This document shows, one piece after another, positions 1 to 11,224 of a DNA stretch of 64,000 nt. Each line of letters opens with the position of its first letter. Positions within the stretch are counted from its first letter, which is position 1. The notes beneath the pieces were generated by a model. The model had not been told where the DNA came from. It searched no databases and worked only from the letters and a program-made list of their open reading frames with translations. Origin of the DNA: Gnetum montanum (lineage: Eukaryota; Streptophyta; Gnetopsida; Gnetales; Gnetaceae); contig MNCI01004069.1 in assembly GCA_015680685.1 (NCBI GenBank), positions 20,368 to 84,367 of the forward strand, given 5' to 3'. Made by a program: the position numbers and the translations under genes.

Positions 1-1328
1 AGAGTATATCCCCTTTTTGTATGACCAAATACCGCTTAATGATATCAATGCAAACATCCTAACTCAATTGATTACAATGGAGGACAAAGATGACAAGCAT
101 AGCTTAGAAGAGTAGCAAGAGGAGGAGGATGAGTTTATGGTAGAATTTAAGTTTAAAAACATCCTAGGAGGATTGTTCAAACAAATGTCTAACGCTTTTG
201 TTTTCTTAATGGACATGCTACCACCACCTTCCACTCCATCCAACTTTACTATAGCTAGTCCCACACTGATCATAGCCATGCATCAAACTCAAACACTACC
301 ACAACCAACAACCTCTAACTTGTAAATGTCATTTGATATACACTTTCAATCTGCACAACCATCGACAATGGTTTTCACCACCACAAACCCACTAACCAGT
401 CATGCGGAATCAATCATGGGATCCCAAGCAACTCAAGGGTCACATACCCCCTTCCTTCCATTTGTTCCTTAAATAATAGCATAAACATCTTTTTCTTTAT
501 TTTTCCCACAAGCTATGATCATAATGGAACCTCTTCCTTTTGTCTTGGAACCCATAGTGAGGCCACAAGCCTCACAATAGATGCCACAATTGTATGTGTG
601 AGCCCCATAGCCAACAAGGCCTCTATAGGACCTAGATCAAGCTTTCCCAATGATCCAGGACCTAACAGAAGAGTTGAAGAGGCTTAAAGCCTCCACTTCA
701 CAAACTATCAAGATCATAGACTTTTATCAGGATGATCCCATTAGTCCTATTGTCCCACCTTTGAAACGTTCTCCTAGTGTCTCTATTCCTTAATTTAGTA
801 AGTATAATGAAGAAGGTGATCTTAATTCTTACCTTATTACCTTTCAATCCAAGTGATTACTCTTGTAGTCATGGCTTCATACCATCATGAGGTTTTTTCT
901 CTATGTCTTTGACTGGGAAAGCACTTGATTGGTACCACACATTACCTAGAGGATCCATATCTTCTCTAGAGAACTTGATAGCCTAGTTTGTTAACCACTT
1001 AAAGTATAACTTAAAGCCCAACACCATGCTTAATCAACTTATAAAGGTCAACTTATAAATATCCCTCTCAAGTAACAAAGGATGACCTACAACTTTCTAT
1101 ATACTTCAAACTAGAACATGTTTTCCATTATCACTAATTGCCTAGTTATGACATAGACTTTTACCTTGCATTAAGGAAGACCTACAAAAGATGATAGATA
1201 GGAGGGAGCTAGTCTTAGATGCATCCAACCCATTGAATGCTAATGATAATCCTTATGTTATTTTAGCATTCAACATTGATGATAATTGAAGATCCTTAAG
1301 AAAACTATTCATGATCCAAGTACCCCCT
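1..1328 (+). pseudogene. Gag of Ogre/Tat-like element OG, 5' part, interrupted by element A
   Basis: Reading frame 2 is largely open from the window start and reads as a plant Ty3/gypsy Gag. A Pro/Thr/Gln-rich stretch (about 190-480) is followed by a helical segment around 650-700 (IQDLTEELKRLKAS), and then the Gag core, visible as GKALDWYHTLPRGSISSLEN near 920-970, which matches the usual 'G.AL.WY..LP..SI.SW' pattern of the retrotransposon gag family. Several stops and frame changes (about 785, 855, 980) make it a pseudogene. The 5' end lies outside the window. The frame stops at 1328 where element A is inserted and resumes at 7315 with PYDVGG. Assignment to OG rests on the downstream protease, RT and dual RNase H on the same strand. 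Confidence 0.75.
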
Positions 1329-2249
1329 TGATGAGTCATTGTCTGTTAGGCCTAGTTATCAAAGCCCTGTTATCAAAGCCCTGGTCTGATAGGTCCCAAT
1401 ATTGGGGCTACATTAACTAGGCCATGTATATGTAGCCCTGTCGATGCATCCACCCATGCATCGACGTGGCCCCATTTACGCAAAGTCTATTTTTAGCTAT
1501 AAATAAGCACACACCCGCTACACTTAGGCATCTTTTGAGTATTTGTAGCGAAGCCCTTGCAGTTTGTTTCTGTAGTAGTTAGATTATTTTCCCAACTGTT
1601 TGCTTTCAGTGTGATGCTTGTAATTGTACGAAACCTTTATTCGAGTGTGATGTACTTGGACACGTACATGATCAGCAATAAAGATTGAGATTATTTCATC
1701 ATTGTAGCATTCACTTAGTTTTAATTATTTAATTGTTACTATTAATTGTTATTATTATTTATTATTTTCTTAGTTAATATTTCTTTACCATCATTTACTA
1801 TTCTTGTTGTTAACTGTGCAATGAGTATGATTTAATTATGAGCATTTAAGTGTGACTACTTGGTAACCCAGTAGCGTACCTAGGATCTATGCTTGGTAAT
1901 CCTAGTAGTAGTCATGCACGAGGTCGAAGATGTGTATGGATGATTAAGGAAGGGATTCTCATCACACTTAGGCTAGCTTAGAATTTATTTCCTATTGCTT
2001 ATTAGTTTAATCAAGATTATTTTCCATTGTCTCTAAGAGTAGCACTAGTTTAGGATCACATCATACACCTCACTCTGGACTAAACCATATGTGACAAAGC
2101 AAATACTAGTCCAAGTGGGAAGATAGTGAACTATGATCAATGTGTAACTATCTAGATACCACAGCTATCCCATCTATAGAGTTTGACCGGATCATGTGTG
2201 AATGCTCATATTTGTATGGTTGAGTGTAGGGGTACCTCACCACTCATCA
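1329..2249 (+). repeat. 5' LTR of element A
   Basis: Begins TGATGAGTCATTG and ends CCACTCATCA, so the terminal 8 bases are inverted repeats. A TATA box (GCTATAAATAAGC, about 1496-1508) lies at the U3/R boundary, and AATAAAG near 1676 could serve in polyadenylation. It is 42 bp shorter than its partner; the missing part is in the U3 region that in the 3' LTR carries CGATATCG and related motifs. Confidence 0.93.
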
Positions 2250-2250
2250 T

Positions 2251-2268
2251 TGGCGTCATTGCCAGGGA
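2251..2268 (+). promoter_or_regulatory. Primer-binding site of element A (tRNA-Asp)
   Basis: TGGCGTCATTGCCAGGGA starts one base after the LTR. The complement of the plant tRNA-Asp(GUC) 3' end is TGGCGCCGTTGCCGGGGA; the three differences are transitions of the C-to-T/G-to-A type expected from cytosine deamination. Confidence 0.9.
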
Positions 2269-2386
2269 TGGTGCAAGTTGTTTATATTAGTTATATCATA
2301 CAAGATCACTGTAACAAGTATTAACGATATATCCTTTAGAAAAGAAATTAAATTCAATTTCATTAATTCACACATAGTTCACAACA

Positions 2387-4315
2387 ATGTCTCTCTCACA
2401 AGACTATGACAACGCAACAACTAGCAAGGCAACTCATTGGAGAACCAACAAATTATATGATAATGAAGATGAAGTTTGGAGTACCCAATCTGATGTAGGG
2501 GTCTCTTATGAGCATCAACGCAAACAACATTGTCCCAACTCACAACTGCATAACATACCCAGTGACGATGAACCCCTACTAGCCACTACAAGATTAATGA
2601 AAATACAAGAGGATATTTGAATACCCTGCAGGAATCGTAAGGAAAGTCGTCTACCCAGGCTTGACTTAAACAACTTTTCTAAGTTTTCAGGAGGCTATGA
2701 TTTAGATCCCCAACATCATCTACAAGCCTTCCATGATCCCTGTGCATGGAATGACATTGATAATGGATGGAAAAAAATTAAGCTCTTTCCTCTGACACTC
2801 ATTGGCCAAGAAAAAGTATGGTATAGGTCGTTAAAACAAAAATCAATTCAACGTTGGCCGACAATGGTAAAACTCTTCAATGAAAGATATCAAACCTATG
2901 CGAGAGTGACAGCCTTGAGGAGAAAAATCCAAGAATGGAAAGAAGCACAACATGAAACCTTGGACATGGCCTTAGAAAGATATTATGCACTATTAAACAA
3001 CTGCCCAAGCCATGGGTTCTCCAAGGAAAGGCTAATGTACCATATCATAGATGGGCTCTATAATGAAACAAGGGAGATCCTAGGGATGTACGCCCGAGGT
3101 CAACTATATAAGCTATGAACCCATCAATTCCAAGAGATTATTAAGCAGGTAGTAAGAGAAGAAGGAGAAATAACCAAATCGAAGAATGTTAAAAGTTCTC
3201 AACAAGACCAAAATCTCAACTTAACAAGGGTCCATGATCATGAAGAGGAGAAATCCACTCACTTCAAGGAGGTGGAATCATCTTTGCCAATCCTACAATC
3301 ACTAGATGAAATTAAGGAAAAGATTAATAAGATGATGGACTGGGTACATGAAAGATGTGGAGAATATGCCAACATTATTAGAGGAAGAACTATACCAAAT
3401 CAAGAAACATGACAAGACACCATGCAATAATCGAAACAAAGGGTAGAAGATAATAAGAATAAGAACTCAACTATTAATTTCACATATCAATGTAACATCT
3501 GTCTGTACGATCACCCCAAAGTCCAATGTCCAGTCTTGTCACATTTACATGAGCATTGGGGAGGAATGTTGCATCCAAATTTAGTACAGAAATATCAGGT
3601 TCAACCACAGTGGCAAAAACCTCAGTCATGGGGGAGGCCACTGCCAACTAGACCATACCCTTCATATGTCCCAATGCCAAATGCTTATTATGTTCAACAC
3701 ACTATTTCTCCAATAGGATCAACATCCTCTACCTCACCTCATCATTATCATTCTCCTGAGTACTATCCACCCATGTCCTCTCCAACAAGATCACCACCTC
3801 ATGTGCCTTACACCTCTTCTCAACCTCAATATTCTCATACTTCACCCCCTTCTACATCACCACCAGCTATGCCAGAAGATTTTGCATCACAGCACCAACC
3901 CACAAATGTTACTTATGCTACCACTGTCAATAGTAGTGGAGGTCCTTCACAACATCAAAGGCATCCCTTCTTTAGACATGACTGTCGAAAGGGACACCAC
4001 AGTTCAGAAACCACTACATCCACCAACTTAGCAAAAATCCAACACTATGGTGCATCTTATTCTTTGAACCCAGCACCTCATGTTACCTTATCAAGGACAC
4101 CACTCAATACTCCAACAACCATGGGGCCTAATGAATATTGCCACATGGGGAGACATGTTGATCCTTGCATACCATCTTATGGTCACAAGTACCATAGTGG
4201 ATCAACTCCTTATAAATTAACCACATCTTATAACTTGCCCCACTATGTCAACTCTAATCAAGTGTGTGAAACCCAATGGTGTAAGTATGACCAGGTCCCA
4301 ATATTTTCAACATGA
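2387..4315 (+). pseudogene. Gag of element A (single frame, four stop codons)
   Basis: Structural Gag polyprotein that would form the virus-like particle. One frame runs for about 643 codons from an ATG (MSLSQDYDNATT...) with no frameshift. Parts: variable N-terminus to about residue 75; Gag core (GGYDLDPQHHLQAFHD, then LFPLTLIGQEKVWYRSL) at about residues 103-150; ERYYALLNNCPSHGFSKERL and HIIDGLYNETREILGMYARG at about 195-240; a zinc-knuckle-like CNICLYDHPKVQC at about 370; and a long Pro/Ser/Thr/His-rich tail. The spacing C-x2-C-x3-H-x4-C is one residue shorter than the usual CCHC knuckle. The four stops (near 2618, 3116, 3410 and 3427) are TGA x3 and TAA, each explained by a C-to-T change in CGA or CAA. 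It is the best-preserved gag of the family here. No protease follows. Confidence 0.88.
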
Positions 4316-6341
4316 AAGGATCCCCACCTTCCATTTATTAGTTCTAGCCATGCTCAATCGTTTAGTTATGGGGGGCACTCTCCATTCTAACAACATAGAA
4401 TTAATAAATGTTTTGCTATTTCATTAATTTTTCAACTTTTTGTTTTCCAGTTTTCACCTTTTAATTTATTTTTTTATCTTTTTGTCTTTTTATCTTTTTA
4501 TGAGTAATCCCATCTACGAATAAAACACTCATGTGGATCGTTGGTTGAGATGTTGTTTTATGCTATCAAGTCTCAGGTGAATAATTATTTGGATAGCGAA
4601 CCCACCACATCCACCCAACCATTCTATTAATAAGAGGTTCTACTCTGGGTACGATGATATTCTTGTCATCATGAAACTTAAAAGTAATTTTGTGCTCATT
4701 ATGCCTAGAGAAAAATGATGGACTAAGAGGAAATGGCCAGGGTGTGACATCAAGGGAACTTGTGGATTCTCTTTGATGACATCTATAGGTGCTATCATGC
4801 AGCTTGGTTGTACTAAGATCCTTGTAGATCTAATGAAAAATGGGAGTAAGAGTAATCAAAAGGGCACTCAATCAAGGAAACTTAATGTTATTCTAGGGGG
4901 TCCCACTGGAAAGACATGCACCCATGCCTAAATGTAGGCAGCTTCTCTAGATTAAACATTTAAAAAAAGAGCAAGAAGAGTGTGCCAAAGTGACCACACA
5001 AAGAAAGAGAGAGAAGAAGAAAAAGAAAAGATCAAGATCAAAGTGCTGCAAAGGAATTCCGAATCACTCCTCCCTTGGAATAAAACACCAAGTGATTGTA
5101 CACCTTGCTGTCATGGTGCTCTTATTGTTGTCTATCATTGGGAAAAAAACAATGCGATGTCACTAATAAGAGGAATAGACTTGGTTCTAATTTTTGAGCG
5201 ATAGGTTAATGACACATTAATCATGCCTTACACTGAGAATTCATTATGCCCTGAGTTAGTTACCTCATGTCCCAATCTCTTCAATCTCTTCTACAATTCA
5301 TCCCATCTTGCTATTCATGTAATTGTGACCCGTGTCTTTTATAGCATTGAATTCATATCTCATCACAGTGGTATTAACATGTGTGTGTTTTGTTGCATCT
5401 GCATAGATTACATTTAACCCTTCTAGTGCCTACGAACATTTTAAGGTGTGGTTATGTAAGGGCATTATAGGTTGGAACCTACTTTGGGGAGGACCCACTT
5501 GCGTGACTTTTGTAATTTGTACTTGTTTCACACCACCACATCATCTTATACCCTCCAAGTACTTCATTGCCAAATATATTCTTTCCTTTGTCATCATTTC
5601 ATCAAACGTTCCTTACAAGTAGGTCCTTTTATGTGTCACCTAAACAAATCAGGTCCGACATTAAACTTTTAGGGAATCTTCCTTGAACAAATTTCTAACT
5701 CTAAAATCATGCTAAGCAAGGAATTCAACATTTATTAAAGGCAATGAGTAAGGTATGAAATCACTGAACTTTTTTCAATAACCTTACTAAAAATTGATCT
5801 TTGTGTGATTATAGATGACCCCTAAAAAAAGAGAACAAGGAGGACCTTCTCAAGGTGCAACTGAATGACTTGGGGGAGGTAGAGGCCAGCGACCTCATGT
5901 AGAACATGTATAGCAGAAGGCACAATCATTCAGCATCCATTATGGAACTCCTATTACTGCATAATCTATCCAAGAAAAAGGAGGAGAGGTCAGGGCCTGA
6001 TACTATGAAGAGGAATGATAGCTATTTGCAGCATACATGTCAAGGACAATCAAGTGTTCCTAGATAGAGGAGAAGAAATGTTAGGTGCTTCTTCAATGGT
6101 ATCAATCTTAGAAGCCTGGCATGTAGAATAAAGGAAAGGCACCCATGGAGGAGCCCCCACTACTGAGAACCCCATGAGTTCCACAAGTTTTATCTTTTGT
6201 GTCTATGTCCAAATTTTGTTTAATCCTCCACTGTGGCATGAATAAATTCCTAGTCAGTCAATAATCTCATACCTATCCACTATGTAATCAATTGAACTTG
6301 CTCCTTACTTTCTTTGAATCGAGGATGAGTTGTAATTCAGT
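4316..6341 (+). other. Non-coding 3' interior of element A
   Basis: No long conserved frame. Just past the gag stop the sequence TTTAGTTATGGGGGG (about 4360-4375) aligns with the tract just downstream of integrase in E (TTAGTTGTGGGGGAG, ~47666-47680), so all of PR-RT-IN is missing. Farther on it matches the E and D post-integrase regions, including a CATCCACCCA segment near 4610 and the conserved block near 5420-5502. A purine-rich TTGGGGGAGG lies at 5870-5879. Short frames at 4980-5204, 5223-5417 and 5472-5672 show no known domain. Confidence 0.7.
5420..5502 (+). promoter_or_regulatory. Conserved non-coding block of the family (copy in A)
   Basis: Contains GTGCCTACGAAC, a GGGCATTA segment and CTTTGGGGAGGACCCACTTG. 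The same ordered pieces occur in E (about 48920-48999) and, on the minus strand, in D (34741-34825), each roughly 0.7-0.9 kb before the 3' LTR. Conservation in otherwise decayed non-coding DNA suggests a cis function such as RNA packaging or an accessory polypurine tract; this is inference. Confidence 0.6.
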
Positions 6342-6351
6342 CGTGGGGGTA
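6342..6351 (+). promoter_or_regulatory. Polypurine tract of element A
   Basis: CGTGGGGGTA directly abuts the 3' LTR. The preceding GAGGATGAGTT matches the sequence before the PPT of element D (minus strand, 34002-34030), so the plus-strand priming site is conserved in the family. Confidence 0.85.
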
Positions 6352-7314
6352 TGATGAGTCACAGTCTATCAGGCCCAGTTATCGAAGCCCTGTTATCGAA
6401 GCCCTAGTCTGATAGGTCCCGATATCGAATCCCCAATATCGGGGCTACGTTAACTAGGTCTCGTATACTGGGCCTCATATACGCGGCCACATATACATGG
6501 CCCAGTCGATGCATCCACCCATGTGTCAACACAACCCCGTTTACGCAAAGTCTATTTTTAGCTATAAATAAGTGCACACCTGCTGCACTTAGGCGTCTTT
6601 TGAGTAGTTGTAGCGAAGCCGTTGCAGTTTGTTTTTGTAGGAGTTAGATTATTTTCCCAAGTGCATGCCTGCAGTGTGATGCTTGTAATTGTATGGAATC
6701 TTTATTCGAGTGTGACATACTTGGACACGTACATGATCAGCAATAAAGATTAAGATTATTTCATCATTGCAGCATTCACTTAGTTTTAATTATTTAATTG
6801 TTATTATTAATTGTTATTGTTATTTAATTTTTTCTTAGTTAATATTTCTTTACCATCATTTACTATTCTTGTTGTTAACTACAGAATGAGTATGAATTAA
6901 TCACTAGCATTTAAGTGTGACTACTTGGTAACCCAGTAGCGTACCTAGGATCTACGCTTGGTAATCCCAGTAGTAGTCATGCAAGAGGTCTAAGATGTGT
7001 ACGGATGATTAAGGAACAAATGCTCATCACACCGAGGCTATCTTAGACTTTATTTCCTATTTCTTATTAGTTTAATCATGATTATTTTCCATTGTTTCTA
7101 AGAGTAGCACTAGTTTAGGATCACATCATACGCCTCACTCTGGACTAAACCATACATGACAAAGAAAATACTAGTCCAGGTGGGAAGACAGTGAACTACG
7201 ACCAACGTGTAACTATCTAGATACCACAACTAGCTCATCTGTAGAGTTAGATCAAACTGTGTTTGAATGCTCATATTCACATGGTTGAGTGTAGGGGTAC
7301 CTCACCACTCATCA
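6352..7314 (+). repeat. 3' LTR of element A
   Basis: Begins TGATGAGTCACAG and ends CCACTCATCA. TATA box GCTATAAATAAG at 6561-6572. U3 carries CGATATCG and AATATCGG motifs (6419-6445) and a run of TATAC/GGCC repeats that the 5' LTR lacks. The two LTRs have diverged by many transitions, so the insertion is not recent. Confidence 0.93.
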
Positions 7315-7900
7315 TCCCTTATGACGTAGGGGGGAAGGATGAGGGGGTGCTTCTTCAGCTTCCACCAGCTCAAGATCCCCCTTTTTCATAAGAGTACCAT
7401 CGTGAGTGCCTATGAGAAAATATTTTATCGTTAGGGTGCCCCAGCCTAACACAACCCAACTAGCCATAGCCCAATGAACTACATAACAACATCCTCTAGT
7501 GGCTAATGCTACTACCTCTTCTTGTCAACCAATCGTTGACAACCAAAAGACCTCCACTAAGTAAAGGAAGAAGCATTAGTAAAAGCCCAACAATAAGGGT
7601 GACAAGTAGATAGAGTCACAAAAGGTAGTGGATCCACTGAAGCCCACTTCCATCTTGGCTATACTCATGACCTCCTCTATCCAACCCACTTCTACCCACA
7701 AGCCATAGGAGGATCCTAAAACTAATGATAAGAAGAATGAGGAAAAGCCCCAACAATTACAACCTAAAGCCAAAGTTTGTATTATGGAGCACATGGAGAA
7801 AGTAAAGCACAACTGAGGTAAGAAGCCCATGGCCAATGATAAATAGTTCTTCAGTGTGATAGATCAATTTAGGCAATTTTTCAAGTAGAAGTATACAACC
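7315..7900 (+). pseudogene. Gag of OG, 3' part
   Basis: The frame broken by A continues as PYDVGGKDEGVLLQLPPAQ, and then becomes a degenerate Pro/Lys/Asn-rich tail with many stops (CAA to TAA, CAG to TAG). It leads directly into the protease. No zinc knuckle is visible. Confidence 0.6.
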
Positions 7901-7906
7901 CTAAGC

Positions 7907-8670
7907 TTGTACTACCGAATCATGACTTCCACCACACATTGTGAGGTACTAGTCATAATGTTGACTTCCATTGCCACTAGTGAGGGCATCCCTACTAACA
8001 AGGAATCCATCCATGCAATGATGGTTCCTTCCTCACCAAGGGAGGATAAGTCAACATCCTTAGTATTTCACAATAGTAAAATCAAGGTTTTTCCTCAAGA
8101 TGGAAAAGTAACTAAGGGTTCTCTATTCACAACCATACATGTAAGGTAATTTAAAGTGCATCAGCTGCATGTTGATGATGGGGCTACAACTAACATCATT
8201 CCATGCACCATTGTTAAATGCTTAGGCTTAACTAAGTAGGTACAACCTACAACCACCATAGCTCTTAAGTCCTTCAATGCATCAAGGGTTGCTATCAAGG
8301 GGTCTATCTCCTTGGATTTTGTGGTAGGTGAGCAATTCCATATAAACACCAATTTTTTGGTAGTAGAAGAGACACCAAGGTTCAACCTTATCTTAGGAAG
8401 ACCTTGGTTAGCTCAATTATGAGCCATGTCCCCTCCCATCCATTAAGAAATCCACCTTTCTTACAAGGAAGGTGAAATCATCATTCATGATGATAGCATG
8501 GTTCCCCTAGCTATCAACAATGTGAATAGGGAGCATGGATCTAAAGTGGAGCTTCAAGAAGAAGCTCCCAACCATAAAATCTACTAACCCAAGGAAGAGC
8601 TAAAAGCTAATGATGATAACAATAGGCAACAAGATGCATTATGGAATGAGCTCTCTATTAACATTATTAA
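7907..8670 (+). pseudogene. Aspartic protease (retropepsin) of OG
   Basis: The retropepsin cleaves the Gag-Pol polyprotein. Visible landmarks are VDDGATTNIIPCTIVKCLGL (about 8174-8233), which is the D-x-G-[AS] active site with the usual N-[IL]-[IL]-P continuation, and RFNLILGRPWL (about 8381-8410), the conserved C-terminal ILGR-W-L motif. Most of the domain is open apart from stops near 8148, 8239 and 8420. After it comes an acidic linker ending NIINEDDG at about 8670, where the frame meets a strong splice-donor-like GGTGAGTATAAG. The RT frame does not follow here but reappears 10 kb downstream. Confidence 0.8.
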
Positions 8671-8759
8671 TGAAGATGATGGTGAGTATAAGCTTATATA
8701 GAGTAGACCTTACTCATTCCTAAATCTTTCAAATATTTGGAAAAATTTGCATAAGTGAA

Positions 8760-8994
8760 GAACATCTTAACTTTTCTATCCCATGAACTTAACGAAATGC
8801 ACCAATAGCCATATAGCCTAACCTTTCTTTTCCAATTTGTTATACCTTTTTATGGATTTTTATTTTACTCTTTATGCACATAGCCTATGCATGTAACCTA
8901 AGCTTCTACTTTCATTTGGATTTTTTCTTACTTATTACAATCTTTCTTTACTTTTACTCATATTATAAACATCAAAAAGCCTTATAAATATATA
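8760..8994. other. AT-rich spacer, nothing recognised
   Basis: AT-rich sequence after the putative splice donor. I see no coding frame or clear repeat. Confidence 0.5.
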
Positions 8995-9250
8995 TTTATC
9001 ACTAGCCTACTATGGCCTTAAATTGGCATTACTAGTTCACTAAGACTTTGAATTGGCAACATGGCCTACCATGGTCTTAAACTAGTAGAGAAAATCACAC
9101 AACATGGCCCACTATGGCCTTAAACTAGCATCACTAGTCCTCTATGACTTTAAACTGGCAACATGGCCCACCATGTCCCTAAAATAGCAAAGTAACCACA
9201 ACACATCATGGCCTTCCATGGCCTTAAACTGGCAAAAAAAAAAAGGACTA
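8995..9250. repeat. Short tandem repeats with core TGGCCTTAAACTAGCA
   Basis: About six imperfect copies of a ~35-70 bp unit: 'ACTATGGCCTTAAACTGGCA' followed by 'TCACTAGTCC' or 'ACATGGCCCACC'. The same unit recurs at 22256-22385 just after integrase and, more weakly, at 18200-18540, so it marks three non-coding parts of OG. Confidence 0.75.
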
Positions 9251-9591
9251 CTTATGCTTGTTATGTCCTAAAACTAGCAAACATCTCTTTTATTATATTT
9301 TTTATTTATCCTATTATCGCATCGATTAGTCATTTAAGGTTATAACTAGAACATCAACATAGTTACTCACAACATTCACAACATTTATAATGGTTACTAT
9401 TACAATATAGATAGCCAAAAATAAAATCAAAATTTTAAATTTAAATTTAACGTGTCAATAACATACATAGTCATGGCCACATTGTGTGGTAAAAATTTCA
9501 AAAATAATAATTATAGTATTGGCTAATCATAGCCATCAACATGATAATAAAAATATATAGCCAACATGCTAGACTAAGTTGATGGAGGCTG
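9251..9591. other. AT-rich spacer 3' of the antisense gene
   Basis: A/T-rich sequence between the short repeats and the stop codon of the antisense gene. No frame or domain is visible. Confidence 0.5.
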
Positions 9592-9666
9592 TTAAGGAAC
9601 ATTTAGATGAGGAAGTGTAGGGCCATTCCCACCCTCACTATTGGGGCTACCAATGTTCCCAAAGGC
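9592..9666 (-). pseudogene. Last exon of the antisense gene
   Basis: After the acceptor TTGTATTTTAG the frame AFGNIGSPNSEGG...HLNVP ends at TAA (9594-9592) without an internal stop. It is short, Gly/Ser/Asn/Pro-rich and probably disordered. Confidence 0.5.
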
Positions 9667-9750
9667 CTAAAATACAACACATAGCCAGTTAGTAATGCAT
9701 GGCCAAAAGCATAAATAAAAACAAAAACTAAAATATGAAATGTATCAAAC

Positions 9751-10574
9751 CTATGGGGATTCCATGTCCATAAATTCTAGGGGTAGATATGTAAGGCCTT
9801 CATCTGAATAATGGAGGATCTAGTCGTCCATCATGTTAACCTAATTAACATCCCCAAGATCAATGCTAGAAAGGATACCAATCCTATATATCATTTTCCA
9901 AGTAGATGTCTCTCAAGTAATAGTATCCATAGACATCTATCCTATAGTAGTGGTAATTCAAGGAGTAGGGGATTGCTCCACCATGAGAGTACTCTCAAAA
10001 ATATAATAAGAACTATCTACCTAGATCCCCTAGATGAATAGCTCTCTTCTTTACCATTCAACCAACTCCACATAAAGCTAATCGAGGTAGGCCTCATGAT
10101 CTACCTTATACTATCACTTGTGGAGCTTTTGTGTCTTATTCCATTCTAGGACATAAGTGTAGTGATCTTTTCAATTCTCAACCATCTAGAAGATGAGGTC
10201 CATCTACATCTATTATTCAATAATCTCCTATGAAAGTGCTACTTTGTCTTGAATGATATGCTAGTAGTGGGTCCACATGATCTCCTTGGTCTACAATTTT
10301 CCTGAGTTAGTTACTTGGGCTTTTACAAAGGCTTTGTAGTCTTGGAGATCTCTAATCATCTCCTCCTACTACTGAGTCTTCTCCCTTAAGATCATAACTT
10401 CTTCCCATAGGGATTCGTTGGACCTTTGTAGATCCCATGAATCTTTGGCATATAACATTGCTAGATCACTAGCAGTCTCATATAGCTTCAAGTATACACT
10501 AGATACTTTAGAGGGAGGCTTAGGCAAGGAGTCAATCTCCATGTCATTGTTGAGTTTTCACTTCATAGAAGGCA
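9751..10574 (-). pseudogene. Exon 6 of the antisense gene: coiled-coil-like
   Basis: From about 10543 the frame reads MEIDSLPKPPSKVSSVYLKL, followed by SDLAMLYAKDSWDLQRSNES and EEMIRDLQDYKAFVKAQV, a Leu/Glu/Lys-rich stretch with heptad-like spacing. At least ten stops follow, mostly TAG in place of CAG. It ends EFMDMESP then TAG at a GT donor; with TAG read as an ancestral CAG it joins the final exon in frame. Confidence 0.5.
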
Positions 10575-11224
10575 CTACACAAGCATGAAATATAATCATA
10601 AGCATAATCCACAATCTAATATAGTTGTGACACAAACATAGCCTATAACATAGGTAAACAACTAAGGTACATAAAAAAAAGTTCTTATCTATCTTGGGTG
10701 AAACCTATTACAACCAGTCAATGGTGTCCTTGGCCATCCTATGGATGAACTCTGCCTTGTCTAGAATCTTTATTCATGGTTTCACATGAAACTTAGGGAC
10801 ATGGGCTTTCATTGGTGGCTTAGGAACTACTACATGGATTACAATCATTGAATGGTTAGGATGAAATCTAAAATTAAACAATATGGTATAATGAAAACAT
10901 TAAGGCATGTACATACCTAGCTCCTCCTCCTCTTCCTTTGGAATGATGATGGGAAATGTACCTAGCATCCCCTAACCAAACAAGGTATCTAGATCATCTA
11001 TATCTACATCTTCAAACCCCTCAACCTCATGTTACTTTAGGAGTGGCTCTTCTACATGCCTTTGTTCTTCCTCTATTGCAAATTGGGTTGTTAGGACTTG
11101 ATGCTTAGTTGCAATCATAGCACATAGAAAAATGGTTAACACATGAAACCACAACATAGCCATAAAATTTAAAACATAAAGCAAGCATGGGTAAAACATA
11201 CTTATGACCACCTACTATAATGAA

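Larger units (their letters stand above)
1329..7314 (+). mobile_element. Element A: complete non-autonomous Ty3/gypsy element (LTR-gag-LTR)
   Basis: Two direct LTRs (1329-2249, 6352-7314) bound a 4.1-kb interior with a tRNA-Asp primer site, one gag frame, and a polypurine tract. The flanks CCCCT (1324-1328) and TCCCT (7315-7319) are a 5-bp target duplication with one C/T difference, and the interrupted OG gag resumes beyond the insertion. No protease, RT or integrase frame is present, so A must have been mobilised in trans. This fits the TR-GAG class of gag-only plant LTR elements. Confidence 0.92.

Noticed and set aside
2251-2268. Match to the 3' end of tRNA-Asp, possible tRNA gene
   Set aside because: Only 18 bases match, directly after an LTR end, and the same occurs at five LTRs: these are primer-binding sites. 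No cloverleaf could be built.
8995-9250. Short repeats as a CRISPR array or LTR
   Set aside because: Units are imperfect with no constant spacer length and no TG...CA ends; they are tandem repeats in a plant retroelement.
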